Position numbers and translations under genes: made by a program
Part shown: one piece after another, positions 47,713 to 56,131 of the stretch
How the letters are laid out: each line of letters begins with the position of its first letter
Numbering within the stretch: the first letter of the stretch is position 1
Notes under the pieces: generated by a model
What the model saw: only the letters and a program-made list of their open reading frames with translations
Databases searched by the model: none
Told to the model about the DNA's origin: nothing
Assembly (NCBI GenBank): GCA_020633315.1
Contig: JACKDV010000007.1
Location: forward strand, 124,001 to 188,000
Source: Myxococcales bacterium
GTDB taxonomy: Bacteria; Myxococcota_A; Polyangia; Nannocystales; Nannocystaceae
Direction: 5' to 3'
Length of the DNA stretch: 64,000 nt

Positions 47713-49014
47713 ATGTCCAAGATCGCCAAGGAGCGCGCCGAGAGCGTCTTCACCGACTTCAAGGCCGCGTACACCCCCCAGCAGGCGCTCGTCGAGGCCA
47801 ACCGCTGCCTGTTCTGCTCGGATGCGCCGTGCATCCAGGCCTGCCCCACCGGCATCGACATCCCGCAGTTCATCCGCAAGATCGCCACCGCGAACGTCAA
47901 GGGCTCGGCCCGCACGATCTTCGACAGCAACATCCTGGGCATGAGCTGCGCCCGCGTGTGCCCGGTGGAGGTGCTGTGCGTGGGCAAGTGCGTCTACGGC
48001 GAGATGGGGGTGCCGCCGATCCAGATCGGCAAGCTGCAGCGCTACGCCACCGACATCGCCTTCGAGCAGGGCTGGCGCTTCTTCACCGCCGGGCCCGACA
48101 GCGGCAAGAGCGTGGGGCTGGTGGGGGCCGGCCCCGCCTCGCTGGCCGCCGCCCACGAGCTGCGCCGCCACGGCCACGGCTGCACGATCTACGACAAGCG
48201 CCCCGTGGTGGGCGGGCTCAACACCACCGGGGTCGCGCCCTACAAGATGCGGGCCGATCGCTCCGAGCAAGAGGTGGAGTGGGTGCTCGGCATCGGGGGC
48301 ATCGCGGTCGAGAGCGGCGTGGAGGTGGGCAAGGACCTGGCCTGGGACGAGCTGCGCTCGCGCCACGACGCGCTGTTCCTCGGCGTGGGCCTGGGCCCCG
48401 ACACCCTGATGGACGTGCCCGGGGCCGACCTGGACGGGATCCACGGCGCGGTGGAGCTCATCGAGCGCTTCAAGCTCGGCGCCGTCGATCTGCAGGGGGT
48501 CGAGCGGGCGGTGGTGGTGGGCGGCGGCAACACGGCCGTCGACGCCGTCCGCGAGCTGCGGGGCCTTGGCGTGGCCGAGGTGACCATGCTGTACCGCGGC
48601 ACCGAGCCCAAGATGAGCGGCTATGCCCACGAGTGGAGCGCGGCCAAGGACCAGGGCGTGCGCGCCCACTGGCAGGCCCAGCCGGTGGCCTTCGAGGGCG
48701 CGGGCCGGGTGGAGCGCATCCGCTGCTTGCGGCTCGACGATCGCAAGCAGCCGATCGCGGGCAGCGAGCACGTGGTCGAGGCCGACCTGGTGCTGCTGGC
48801 GATCGGGCAGAGCAAGCTCGAGTCGCTGCTGCAGGGACTGCCCGGGCTGAGCTTCGAGCGCGGCCGCGTGGTGGTGGACGAGCACCAGGCCACCACTGCG
48901 CCCGGCGTCTATGCGGGGGGCGACTGTGCCAATGGCGGCAAGGAGGTGGTCAACGCTGCCGCCGAGGGCAAGCGCGCCGCCCTGGCCATCCATGCCTTCC
49001 TCGGGGGGAGCTGA
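47713..49014 (+). CDS. preT: dihydropyrimidine dehydrogenase, flavin/Fe-S subunit
   Basis: A 433-aa subunit that takes electrons from NAD(P)H and hands them to PreA for reduction of uracil or thymine. The N-terminal Fe-S domain has Cys32, 35, 40 and 44 in CLFCSDAPCIQAC and Cys79, 83, 89 and 93 in CARVCPVEVLCVGKC. The FAD site starts GLVGAGPASLAAAHEL, and the NAD(P) site has VVGGGNTAVDAVREL. APGVYAGGDCANGGKEVVNA binds FAD at the C-terminus. I used the ATG at 47713 (MSKIAKERAES). A 90-residue longer reading would have an atypical basic N-terminus. It is followed after 62 nt by preA. Confidence 0.95.
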   Translation: MSKIAKERAESVFTDFKAAYTPQQALVEANRCLFCSDAPCIQACPTGIDIPQFIRKIATANVKGSARTIFDSNILGMSCARVCPVEVLCVGKCVYGEMGVPPIQIGKLQRYATDIAFEQGWRFFTAGPDSGKSVGLVGAGPASLAAAHELRRHGHGCTIYDKRPVVGGLNTTGVAPYKMRADRSEQEVEWVLGIGGIAVESGVEVGKDLAWDELRSRHDALFLGVGLGPDTLMDVPGADLDGIHGAVELIERFKLGAVDLQGVERAVVVGGGNTAVDAVRELRGLGVAEVTMLYRGTEPKMSGYAHEWSAAKDQGVRAHWQAQPVAFEGAGRVERIRCLRLDDRKQPIAGSEHVVEADLVLLAIGQSKLESLLQGLPGLSFERGRVVVDEHQATTAPGVYAGGDCANGGKEVVNAAAEGKRAALAIHAFLGGS

Positions 49015-49076
49015 CGCCGGGCCCCCGGTCCCGCGCCCGCCTCGCTCCTCGTCACCGACCAACGAACGATCCGACC

Positions 49077-50348
49077 ATGCCCGATCTGTCCACCAACTGC
49101 GCCGGCATCCGCTCTCCCAACCCCTTCTGGCTCGCCTCGGCCCCGCCCGCCAACTCGGGCGCCCAGGTGCAGCGCGCCTTCGATCACGGCTGGGGCGGGG
49201 CGGTGTGGAAGACCCTCGGGGTCCCCATCCAGAACGTCTCCAGTCGCTTCGGGGCGGTCGACGTGCGCGGTACCAAGGCGGTGGGCTTCAACAACATCGA
49301 GCTCATCACCGACCGAGCCCTCGACGTCAACTTCCGCGAGATCTACGAGACCAAGAAGAAGTACCCGAAGCACGCGGTGGTGGTCTCGCTGATGGTCGAG
49401 ACCCGGCAGGAGTGGGAGGAGATCATCAAGCGGGCCGTCGACTCGGGCGCCGACGGGCTCGAGCTCAACTTCGGCTGCCCGCACGGCATGTGTGAGCGCG
49501 GCATGGGCTCGGCCGTGGGTCAGGAGCCCAAGGTCAACCAAGAGATCACCTCGTGGGCGGTGGAGTTCTCGCCGGTTCCCGTGCTGGTCAAGCTCACCCC
49601 CAACGTCTCCGACATCGTGCCGCACGGCCTGGCCGCGCAGGCGGGCGGGGCCCACGGGGTGGCGCTCATCAACACGATCAAGAGCATCATCGGGGTCGAC
49701 ATCGATCGCATGGTCCCGCTGCCGCGGGTGGGCGGCCGGAGCACCAACGGCGGCTACTGTGGCTCCGCGGTCAAGCCGATCGCCCTGCACATGGTGGCCC
49801 AGCTCGCCCGCAATCCCCAGTTCGACATCCCGATCAGCGGCATCGGCGGGGTGGCCACCTGGCGCGACGCGGTGGAGTTCATCCTGCTGGGCTCGAGCTC
49901 GGTGCAGGTGTGCACCGAGGTGATGCTGCGGGGCTACCGGATCGTGGAGGACATGATCGAGGGCCTGCAGGAGTACATGCGCGGCCACGGCTTCGACACC
50001 ATCGACCAGATGGTGGGCAAGGCGGTCCCCGCCTACTCCGAGTGGGGCGACCTCGACCTCAACTACGAGACGGTGGCCAAGATCGACGCCCAGTCCTGCA
50101 TCGGCTGCCAGCTCTGCGTGGTGGCGTGCCACGACGGGGCGCACCAGTGCATCCACCCCAACGCGAGCGGCAGCCGGGTCCCCACCGTCGACGAGAGCGA
50201 GTGCGTGGGCTGCAACCTGTGCCAGATCGTGTGCCCGGTGCCGGGCTGCATCTCCATGGAGGCGGTGGACAACGGCTACTCGCGGGGCTCGTGGAACGAG
50301 TTCGTGGCGGGCGAGGCCAAGCTGCGCCCCAAGAAGGGCGCGCACTAG
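49077..50348 (+). CDS. preA: dihydropyrimidine dehydrogenase, catalytic subunit
   Basis: A 423-aa subunit with the FMN barrel of dihydroorotate dehydrogenase type and two C-terminal [4Fe-4S] clusters. It reduces uracil or thymine to the dihydro form. NPFWLASAPPANSG is the FMN-barrel start, and LNFGCPHGMCERGMGSAVGQ (about residues 136-155) holds the active-site Cys loop. VPVLVKLTPNVSDI and GIGGVATWRDAVEFILLGSS bind FMN. The ferredoxin part reads CIGCQLCVVAC and CVGCNLCQIVCPVPGC. It forms a complex with PreT encoded just before it. This is the first committed step of the pathway completed by genes on the opposite strand. Confidence 0.96.
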   Translation: MPDLSTNCAGIRSPNPFWLASAPPANSGAQVQRAFDHGWGGAVWKTLGVPIQNVSSRFGAVDVRGTKAVGFNNIELITDRALDVNFREIYETKKKYPKHAVVVSLMVETRQEWEEIIKRAVDSGADGLELNFGCPHGMCERGMGSAVGQEPKVNQEITSWAVEFSPVPVLVKLTPNVSDIVPHGLAAQAGGAHGVALINTIKSIIGVDIDRMVPLPRVGGRSTNGGYCGSAVKPIALHMVAQLARNPQFDIPISGIGGVATWRDAVEFILLGSSSVQVCTEVMLRGYRIVEDMIEGLQEYMRGHGFDTIDQMVGKAVPAYSEWGDLDLNYETVAKIDAQSCIGCQLCVVACHDGAHQCIHPNASGSRVPTVDESECVGCNLCQIVCPVPGCISMEAVDNGYSRGSWNEFVAGEAKLRPKKGAH

Positions 50349-50620
50349 GCCGGGCGCGGACGGGGTCGGCCGCAGGGGCTGGGACCGCGCACCGCATCGT
50401 CGGTGCGTGCTCGGCGGGTCCTCGCGCGCCACGGCGAGTCGGAAATCCCGGTAGTGGTGCTTTCCCCCCTGGTCAGCTCCGGCGGACGATGAGATGCTCA
50501 TGACACAGGTGGGTGGACGTGGGGACGCCGTCATCGACCTGGTCACGGGGGGCGCCGGCTCGCGGGGGCGAGTGGGTGCGAGGCACCGAGGGGAACCGGG
50601 AAGCGCACAGTGGGGGAAAG

Positions 50621-51448
50621 ATGCGTGGAGGTATGCAGGACCGTCGACGAGTCGTTGCTGCGGCTCGTCGTGTCGTGAGCCGCGGGGTCGAGGCGATCGA
50701 GCGACGAGGGGCGTCGTGGTACCGGCCGCTCGAGGTGGCCCGTGAGACCATCCGTCGGCAGGCGGAGCGGGCTCGGGGCTCGGGGCGGAGCCTGCTGACG
50801 CGGGTGATCGACGAGCCGCCGCCCGAGGTGCGGGGTGAGCCCGAGGGGCTGCGCCAGGCCCTGGTCGGGCTCGTGGGTGAGGCGCTGCGCTCGACCGAGT
50901 GCGAGGCGATCGAGCTCGAGCTGCGCTGGCTGCCCACGGGCGTGGGGCAGGGGCGGCTCGAGCTGAGGGTGCGGGGCACCGAGCTGGGGATCGTGCTGCC
51001 CTTGTCGGTGCACCAGCCCGAGTCGGAGCCCGAGCTGTCGGCAGGGGAGGTGGCCGCGGCGCTGTCCCCCGGGCGGCATCGGGTGCTGCTGGTGGAGGAC
51101 AGCCGGCTCAATCAGCTCGTGGTCCGGGCCATGCTCGATCGCCTGGGCATCGAGATGGTCGCGGCCTCGGACGGTGAGCATGCGCTGTCGCTGCTCGACG
51201 GCGAGCGCTTCGACCTGGTGCTGATGGACGTGCAGATGCCGGTGATGGACGGCCACGAGACCACCCGTCGCCTGCGAGCGCTCGAGCAGGCCACGGGTCG
51301 CCCGCGCACGCCGGTGATGGCCTTGACCGGCAACGCTCGGCCCGAGGATCGAGAGGCCTGCGTGGCCTCGGGCATGGACGACCTCGTCGCCAAGCCCTTC
51401 GAGGTCGCGGTGCTGCACGAGGTGCTGGTGCGCTGGCTCGCGGCTTGA
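50621..51448 (+). CDS. response regulator with degenerate HATPase-like N-terminus
   Basis: A 275-aa protein. The C-terminal receiver domain (153-275) is intact: Glu159/Asp160, phosphoacceptor Asp203 in VLMDVQMPVMDG, Thr236 in MALTGNA and Lys258 in AKPF. The N-terminal half resembles the end of a histidine kinase. EPEGLRQALVGLVGEALRST at about 73-92 corresponds to the N-box (DPxRLRQVLVNLxGNAIKFT), but the essential Asn is Glu87. The G-box and phosphorylatable His are missing. It appears to be a hybrid kinase reduced to a receiver with a non-ATP-binding dimerisation or interaction remnant. GGGGGA lies 4 nt before the ATG at 50621. It probably takes phosphate from a separate kinase, possibly the one at 53219. 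Confidence 0.85.
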   Translation: MRGGMQDRRRVVAAARRVVSRGVEAIERRGASWYRPLEVARETIRRQAERARGSGRSLLTRVIDEPPPEVRGEPEGLRQALVGLVGEALRSTECEAIELELRWLPTGVGQGRLELRVRGTELGIVLPLSVHQPESEPELSAGEVAAALSPGRHRVLLVEDSRLNQLVVRAMLDRLGIEMVAASDGEHALSLLDGERFDLVLMDVQMPVMDGHETTRRLRALEQATGRPRTPVMALTGNARPEDREACVASGMDDLVAKPFEVAVLHEVLVRWLAA

Positions 51449-51625
51449 GGGGTGGTGATCGTGGCGCCACGAGGGGCCAGCGCTCGAGCAGGCGACGTGA
51501 GCGGGAGCTGCATGAGCCGCCGGCGAAAACCGTCGCGAGCCATGCGATGGGTTGCCATGTGTCAACGAATCTGCTCATTCCAATTTAGCTACCAATGCTG
51601 CAGCCGAGTGCTAGGCTGACCCCCG

Positions 51626-52543
51626 ATGCTTCGTGGGCTCGTTTGCTGGTCGTTGCTGCTCGTCTCGATGGTGGGCTGTGGCCCCTCCATCCTGCTGGGC
51701 GACGACGGCATCGCCGGGGCCACCGACGTCGACGACGACGGCAGCGGAAGCTCGGGATCGGGTGGGGCACCTCCACCCGTGACCACGGGCACGACCACCA
51801 TGCCGCCCGGCACCACGGCCATGCCAACCCCGCCCGATCCCGACGACGGCAGGATCTTCGTCGAGACCGACCTCGGCACCCCGTTGATGTGCGATCCATA
51901 CTTGCAGGACTGTCCGCCCGGTGAGAAGTGCGTGGCGTTTGCCAACGACGGCGGCGACGACTGGAATGCGTACGTCTGTCGCGATGTGGTGGGCGATCCG
52001 GCGGGCCTCGACGAGAGCTGCGTGATGGAGGGCAGCCCGTTGTCGGGCTACGACACCTGTGGGTTCGGGGCGATGTGCTGGGGCGTCGATCCCGTCACGC
52101 TGCAGGGGACCTGCGTGCCGCAGTGCGTGGGCTCGGAGCAGGAGCCCCTCTGCGAGAGGCCCGGTGACATCTGCGTGATCCCGGACGACGGCGTGCCCCC
52201 GCTGTGCCTGCCGGTATGCGACCCCGTGCTGCAGGACTGCCCCGAGGACTTCGGCTGCTACCCCGCGGCGGACTACTTTGCGTGCCTGCCCATGGATCCG
52301 GGGGGCACGGTCGACCCGGGGGCGCCCTGCGAGACCCACGAGGAGTGCACCGCTGGTGCCCTTTGCGTGGCGCCCGACCTCGTGCCCGACTGTGCGGGGG
52401 CGATCGGCTGCTGCACGGCGTGGTGCGACCTCTGGGGGCCCATGCCGGACGCGCCGTGCCTGCCGGGGCAGCAGTGCACGTCCTACTTCGAGGAGGGGGT
52501 CTTCCCGGGCCCCCGGACCATCGGCGGGTGCATCGTGCCCTGA
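51626..52543 (+). CDS. Cys-rich lipoprotein, paralogue of the protein at 8823
   Basis: A 305-aa lipoprotein with signal MLRGLVCWSLLLVSMVGC and lipobox MVGC. A Gly/Ser/Thr/Pro linker of about 45 residues precedes a Cys-rich region with the blocks CDPYLQDCPPGEKCVAF, CDPVLQDCPEDFGCYP, CETHEECTAGALC and CCTAWCDLWGPMPDAPC. The same order and spacing occur in the protein at 8823, identifying a paralogous pair. The repeated CDPxLQDCxxxxxCxP block suggests internal duplication. The function is unknown. The 177 nt upstream contain an AT-rich patch (about 51550-51600) that may hold the promoter. Confidence 0.88.
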   Translation: MLRGLVCWSLLLVSMVGCGPSILLGDDGIAGATDVDDDGSGSSGSGGAPPPVTTGTTTMPPGTTAMPTPPDPDDGRIFVETDLGTPLMCDPYLQDCPPGEKCVAFANDGGDDWNAYVCRDVVGDPAGLDESCVMEGSPLSGYDTCGFGAMCWGVDPVTLQGTCVPQCVGSEQEPLCERPGDICVIPDDGVPPLCLPVCDPVLQDCPEDFGCYPAADYFACLPMDPGGTVDPGAPCETHEECTAGALCVAPDLVPDCAGAIGCCTAWCDLWGPMPDAPCLPGQQCTSYFEEGVFPGPRTIGGCIVP

Positions 52544-52611
52544 GAGCGTCGTGAGTCTCGAGATTCCCGCGCCTCCGTGCTCGCTGCTATGGTGGCGGCT
52601 CGATCCGAGCG

Positions 52612-53142
52612 ATGGGCTCGCCGTTCCGCATCCTCCGTGCTCGCTTCGACGCGGCGACCCTCGATGGGCTCGCCGAGCTGCTGCTCGACGTGGTCGAGGG
52701 CGGGGCGTCGGTGGGCTTCATGCTGCCGCTGCCGCGGGAGCGGGCGGTCGCGCACGCCGAGGCGTCGCTGCACAGCGCGGAGCGGGGCGAGCGGATCGTG
52801 CTGGTGGCGGTGGACGAGGACGATGCGATCGTGGGCTCGGTGCAGGTGGTGCTCGCGCTGCCCGACAACCAGCTGCACCGGGCCGACGTGGCCAAGATGC
52901 AGGTGCACCGACGCGCGCGACGACGCGGGCTGGGCGAGGCCCTGGTGCGGGCGGCCGAGGCCGCCGCCCTCGAGGCGGGGCGCGACCTGCTGGTGCTCGA
53001 CACCGTGACGGGCAGCGACGCCGAGCGGCTCTACGCGCGGCTGGGCTGGCAGCGCGTGGGGGAGGTACCCGACTACGCCCTGTGGCCGCAGGGTGGTCGC
53101 TGCGGCACGACCTTCTTCTACCGGCGGCTGGGGAGGGGCTGA
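52612..53142 (+). CDS. GNAT family N-acetyltransferase
   Basis: A 176-aa single-domain acetyltransferase. AKMQVHRRARRRGLGEALVRAAE contains the acetyl-CoA-binding V-x3-R-x-R-G-x-G-like loop (RRARRRGLG). DLLVLDTVTGSDAERLYARLGW is the usual final strand-helix pair with a YARLGWQRVGEVPDYAL tail, and the C-terminus FFYRRL is characteristic of aminoglycoside- or small-amine-type GNAT proteins. The substrate is unknown. It converges with the hybrid histidine kinase gene. Confidence 0.88.
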   Translation: MGSPFRILRARFDAATLDGLAELLLDVVEGGASVGFMLPLPRERAVAHAEASLHSAERGERIVLVAVDEDDAIVGSVQVVLALPDNQLHRADVAKMQVHRRARRRGLGEALVRAAEAAALEAGRDLLVLDTVTGSDAERLYARLGWQRVGEVPDYALWPQGGRCGTTFFYRRLGRG

Positions 53143-53218
53143 GCTCGCTCGGGCAGCGCCCGCGCTCCCACCACGGCCACGTCCCGCTCGGCTGTGCTGC
53201 CGTGCCGCTCCTGCTCGC

Positions 53219-55192
53219 TCACCCCTCGCCCGCGTCGCCGGTCAAGACGCGTCGCAGGGTATCCCGGAGCTCGGACAGTCGGTAGGGCTTGGGGAGGAAG
53301 CCCGCGAGGCCCTTGCGCCCCAGCGCCTCGAGCACGTCCTCGCTCTCGCGTCCGCTCGACAGCACCACCGGCAGCGAGGGCGACAGCTCTCGCAGCCGCT
53401 CGAAGGTCGCCGCGCCGGTGAGCCCCGGCATCGACATGTCGAGCAGCACCATCACCGCCTCGCCCGGGTGCTCGCGCACCCAGTCGATCGCGTCGAGGCC
53501 GTCGTCGGCGGCGGCCACCTCGAAGCCCAGGCTGTTGAGCATGCGGGTGGTGGCGCGCTGCACCAGCGGCTCGTCGTCCACCAGCAGCACGGTGCCCGTG
53601 CCCCGCCAGCCCGTGCCCGCGGCGGGCAGCGGTCCCGAGCGTCGTCGCGGGCGATGGTCGCGGGCCGGGAGCAGCACGCGGAAGCGGGTGCCCCGGCCCG
53701 GCTCGCTCTGCACCCGGATCGCGCCCCGCAGGCTGCGGATGATGCCGAGGGCCGCGGCCAGGCCCAGGCCCCGCCCCGTGTCCTTGGTGGTGAAGAAGGG
53801 ATCGAAGATCCGCCGCCGCGTCTCCTCGTCCATGCCCACGCCGTCGTCCTCCACCTCGAGGGTGAGGTAGTAGCCGGGGCCCAGCTCGGCGCCGTAGGTG
53901 CGACGCAGCCACTCGGCGCCGTGCTCGGCTGCGCCGGTCCGCAGGGCGATCGTGCCGCCCGTTCGCGCGCAGGCGTCCGCGGCGTTGGTGATGAGGTTCA
54001 TGACCACCTGCCGCAGCTGGGTCACGTCGCCCTCGGTCCGCGGGAGGTGGTCGGCGAGCTCGAGGCTCAGCTCCACGTTGCGCGGCACCACCGTGCGCAG
54101 CAGGTGCACCATCTCGTGGACCAGCTTGCTCAGGTCGATGGGCTCGATGGTGAAGCGCCCCTGACCCGCGTAGGCCAGCATCTGCCGCGCGAGGTCGGCG
54201 GCCCGCAGCGCGGCCTGGGACACGTGGCCGATGGGCTCACGCGCGGGGGAATCGGCGGGCAGCAGGAAGCTGGCCGCGTCGGCGTTGCCCAGCACGCCGA
54301 CCAGCAGGTTGTTGAAGTCGTGGGCGATGCCCCCCGCGAGCACGGCCAGGCTCTCGAGGCGCTGCGACTCGCGGATGCGATCCTCGAGCAGGCGGTGCTC
54401 CCGGTCGGCGGCGAGGCGGGGCGTGAGATCGTCGAAGACGACCACGGCGCCCACCACCTGCCCCTCGGCGCTGCGGATGGGGCGGGCCGAGGCCCACAGC
54501 GGCAGGCCGTCGGGGAAGCGTCGGCTGCGGAGCACCAGCCGGGCCTCGGTCACCGTCTCGCCCGCGAGCGCGCGGGCGATGGGGATCTCGGCCACCGGCA
54601 GCAGGGCCTTGCCCTCCGCGTCGAACAGCCCGAGCTCCGAGGGCCAGCGATCGAGGGTGAGATCGGGATCGACGTGCTCGTCGAGGCCGATGAGCTCGAT
54701 GGCGGGGCGGTTGATGTAGCTGGGGTGACCGTTGGTGTCGGTGACCGCGACCCCGAGGGTGAGCGAGTCGAGCACGGTGCGGAACGCCACCTCGTTCCAC
54801 GCCGAGCGCCCGGCCCCCGCCTGCACCACCTCGGCCAGCGGCAGCTCGGACACGTACAGCAGCGCATGGATCCCGGCTTCGTTGGGGCCGCAGGTCTCGA
54901 GGGTGAGGCGGCGAGTCTCGGTGCCCAGCCGCAGCGACGCCTGCACCCGCGGCTGCCCCTGCACCCGCAGCCTCCGCCACGCGGGCATCCAGCTCGTGGG
55001 ATCCGAGAGCAGCTCCGACAGGGGAACGCCGCTCAGCTCGGCCCGTGGGTCGCCGAGGAGCCGGCGGAGCTGCGGGTTGGCGTGGAGCAGCCGCCCCTCG
55101 GCATCGAGGGTGCCCATCGGCCAGGGAGCCGTGTCCCACACGTGCAAGAGGCACGGCGGAGAAGGCGCAGAAAGCGGCCCGGAATAGGACAC
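53219..55192 (-). CDS. cytosolic hybrid histidine kinase (PAS-HisKA-HATPase-REC)
   Basis: A 657-aa sensor kinase from a GTG at 55192. It has no membrane helix. Two PAS-like domains lie at about 18-120 (WDTAPWPMGTLDAEGRLLHAN) and 132-262 (VLDSLTLGVAVTDTNGHPSYINRPA). HisKA carries His291 in GGIAHDFNN. The ATPase has the N-box NLITNAADAC, G1 DDGVGM, F-box FDPFFTTKDTGRGLGLA and G2. A linker leads to a receiver domain with VLLVDDEPLVQRAT and VLLDMSMPGL, so all phosphorelay residues appear intact. It probably senses an intracellular signal. The separate receiver protein at 50621 may be its partner (inference). Confidence 0.93.
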   Translation of the reverse strand: MSYSGPLSAPSPPCLLHVWDTAPWPMGTLDAEGRLLHANPQLRRLLGDPRAELSGVPLSELLSDPTSWMPAWRRLRVQGQPRVQASLRLGTETRRLTLETCGPNEAGIHALLYVSELPLAEVVQAGAGRSAWNEVAFRTVLDSLTLGVAVTDTNGHPSYINRPAIELIGLDEHVDPDLTLDRWPSELGLFDAEGKALLPVAEIPIARALAGETVTEARLVLRSRRFPDGLPLWASARPIRSAEGQVVGAVVVFDDLTPRLAADREHRLLEDRIRESQRLESLAVLAGGIAHDFNNLLVGVLGNADAASFLLPADSPAREPIGHVSQAALRAADLARQMLAYAGQGRFTIEPIDLSKLVHEMVHLLRTVVPRNVELSLELADHLPRTEGDVTQLRQVVMNLITNAADACARTGGTIALRTGAAEHGAEWLRRTYGAELGPGYYLTLEVEDDGVGMDEETRRRIFDPFFTTKDTGRGLGLAAALGIIRSLRGAIRVQSEPGRGTRFRVLLPARDHRPRRRSGPLPAAGTGWRGTGTVLLVDDEPLVQRATTRMLNSLGFEVAAADDGLDAIDWVREHPGEAVMVLLDMSMPGLTGAATFERLRELSPSLPVVLSSGRESEDVLEALGRKGLAGFLPKPYRLSELRDTLRRVLTGDAGEG

Positions 55193-55231
55193 ATTGAGGA
55201 GTATCCCACGCCGCCGGGAAGCGCGGGTCGC

Positions 55232-56074
55232 CTATCTCTCGGGTTTCCTGAAGCTCAGCACGAATCGATCGCTGAGCTCATCGCGTCCGCTGCGCCAGGG
55301 GAGGGCATTCCAGTCGCGGGTGTCCGCCGGGTTGCGCAGGAAGGCGGCCTCGTCGCTCGGCTCGAAGCCGGCGTCGCGGAGCTCGGCCCGCACCAGCGCC
55401 TCCTCGATCCGATGGAGGGTCTCCGAGCCCGAGGCCCCGGCTCCCTCGGCGGCGCTGTGATCGACGATTACGTAGACGCCCCCCGGTCGCAGCGCCCGGT
55501 ACACCGCGGCGAGGTGGGCCTTGCGGTCGACGCCCTGCCACTCGAAGTCGTGATAGAACATCACGTTGATCACCGCATCGAGGTCGTGCAGCTCGGGCGG
55601 GAAGGGATCGTCGAATTCACGATCGAGGCGGACCACGTTGGCCATCACCGGCTTGGTGAGGCGCTCGGACCAGCCCTGCTCGGCGAAGCGCTCGAGCACG
55701 AAGCGCGGGTTCTGCCCGTAGACCGTGCCCTGTGGCCCCACCGCGCGGGCGAGCAGCTCGGTGGTGTAGCCGAAGCCGGCCCCGATGTCGGCCACCCTCA
55801 TGCCCGGGCGCAGGCCGACGAACAGCAAGAGGTCCACGGGCTGGCGGCGCGCGTCGGTCTCGCGATCACCCTCCTCGCGATCGGGGGCGGCCACGATCGC
55901 CTCGAGCTCGTCGCGCGTGAGCAACGGGGCCGGCGCGGGAGCGGGCTCGCTCGCCTCGTCCGCGGGGCTCGACGACGGCGCGGGCTCGCGGGTGAGCTCG
56001 GTGGTCGCAGGGTGGGCACACGCAGTGGAGGTCGCGAGGAGCAGCGCGGGGATCGTCGGCGAGGAGCGGAGCAC
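55232..56074 (-). CDS. exported methyltransferase-fold lipoprotein
   Basis: A 280-aa protein from a GTG at 56074. The N-terminus MLRSSPTIPALLLATSTAC looks like a lipoprotein signal with Cys19. A Pro/Ala/Glu-rich linker follows. The core is a class I SAM-dependent methyltransferase fold: motif I VADIGAGFGYTTELLARAVG, then DLDAVINVMFYHDFEWQ and RALRPGGVYVIVDHSA. Export is odd, because SAM is cytoplasmic. Similar secreted methyltransferase-like proteins (COG4798) are known from other bacteria, and their activity is unclear. It follows the histidine kinase gene on the same strand. Confidence 0.85.
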   Translation of the reverse strand: MLRSSPTIPALLLATSTACAHPATTELTREPAPSSSPADEASEPAPAPAPLLTRDELEAIVAAPDREEGDRETDARRQPVDLLLFVGLRPGMRVADIGAGFGYTTELLARAVGPQGTVYGQNPRFVLERFAEQGWSERLTKPVMANVVRLDREFDDPFPPELHDLDAVINVMFYHDFEWQGVDRKAHLAAVYRALRPGGVYVIVDHSAAEGAGASGSETLHRIEEALVRAELRDAGFEPSDEAAFLRNPADTRDWNALPWRSGRDELSDRFVLSFRKPER

Positions 56075-56131
56075 GGCGCGACGATACCGATCTCCATCCG
56101 GGCGCGGGCCTCGCCGGCGGGGCGCGGGCCG

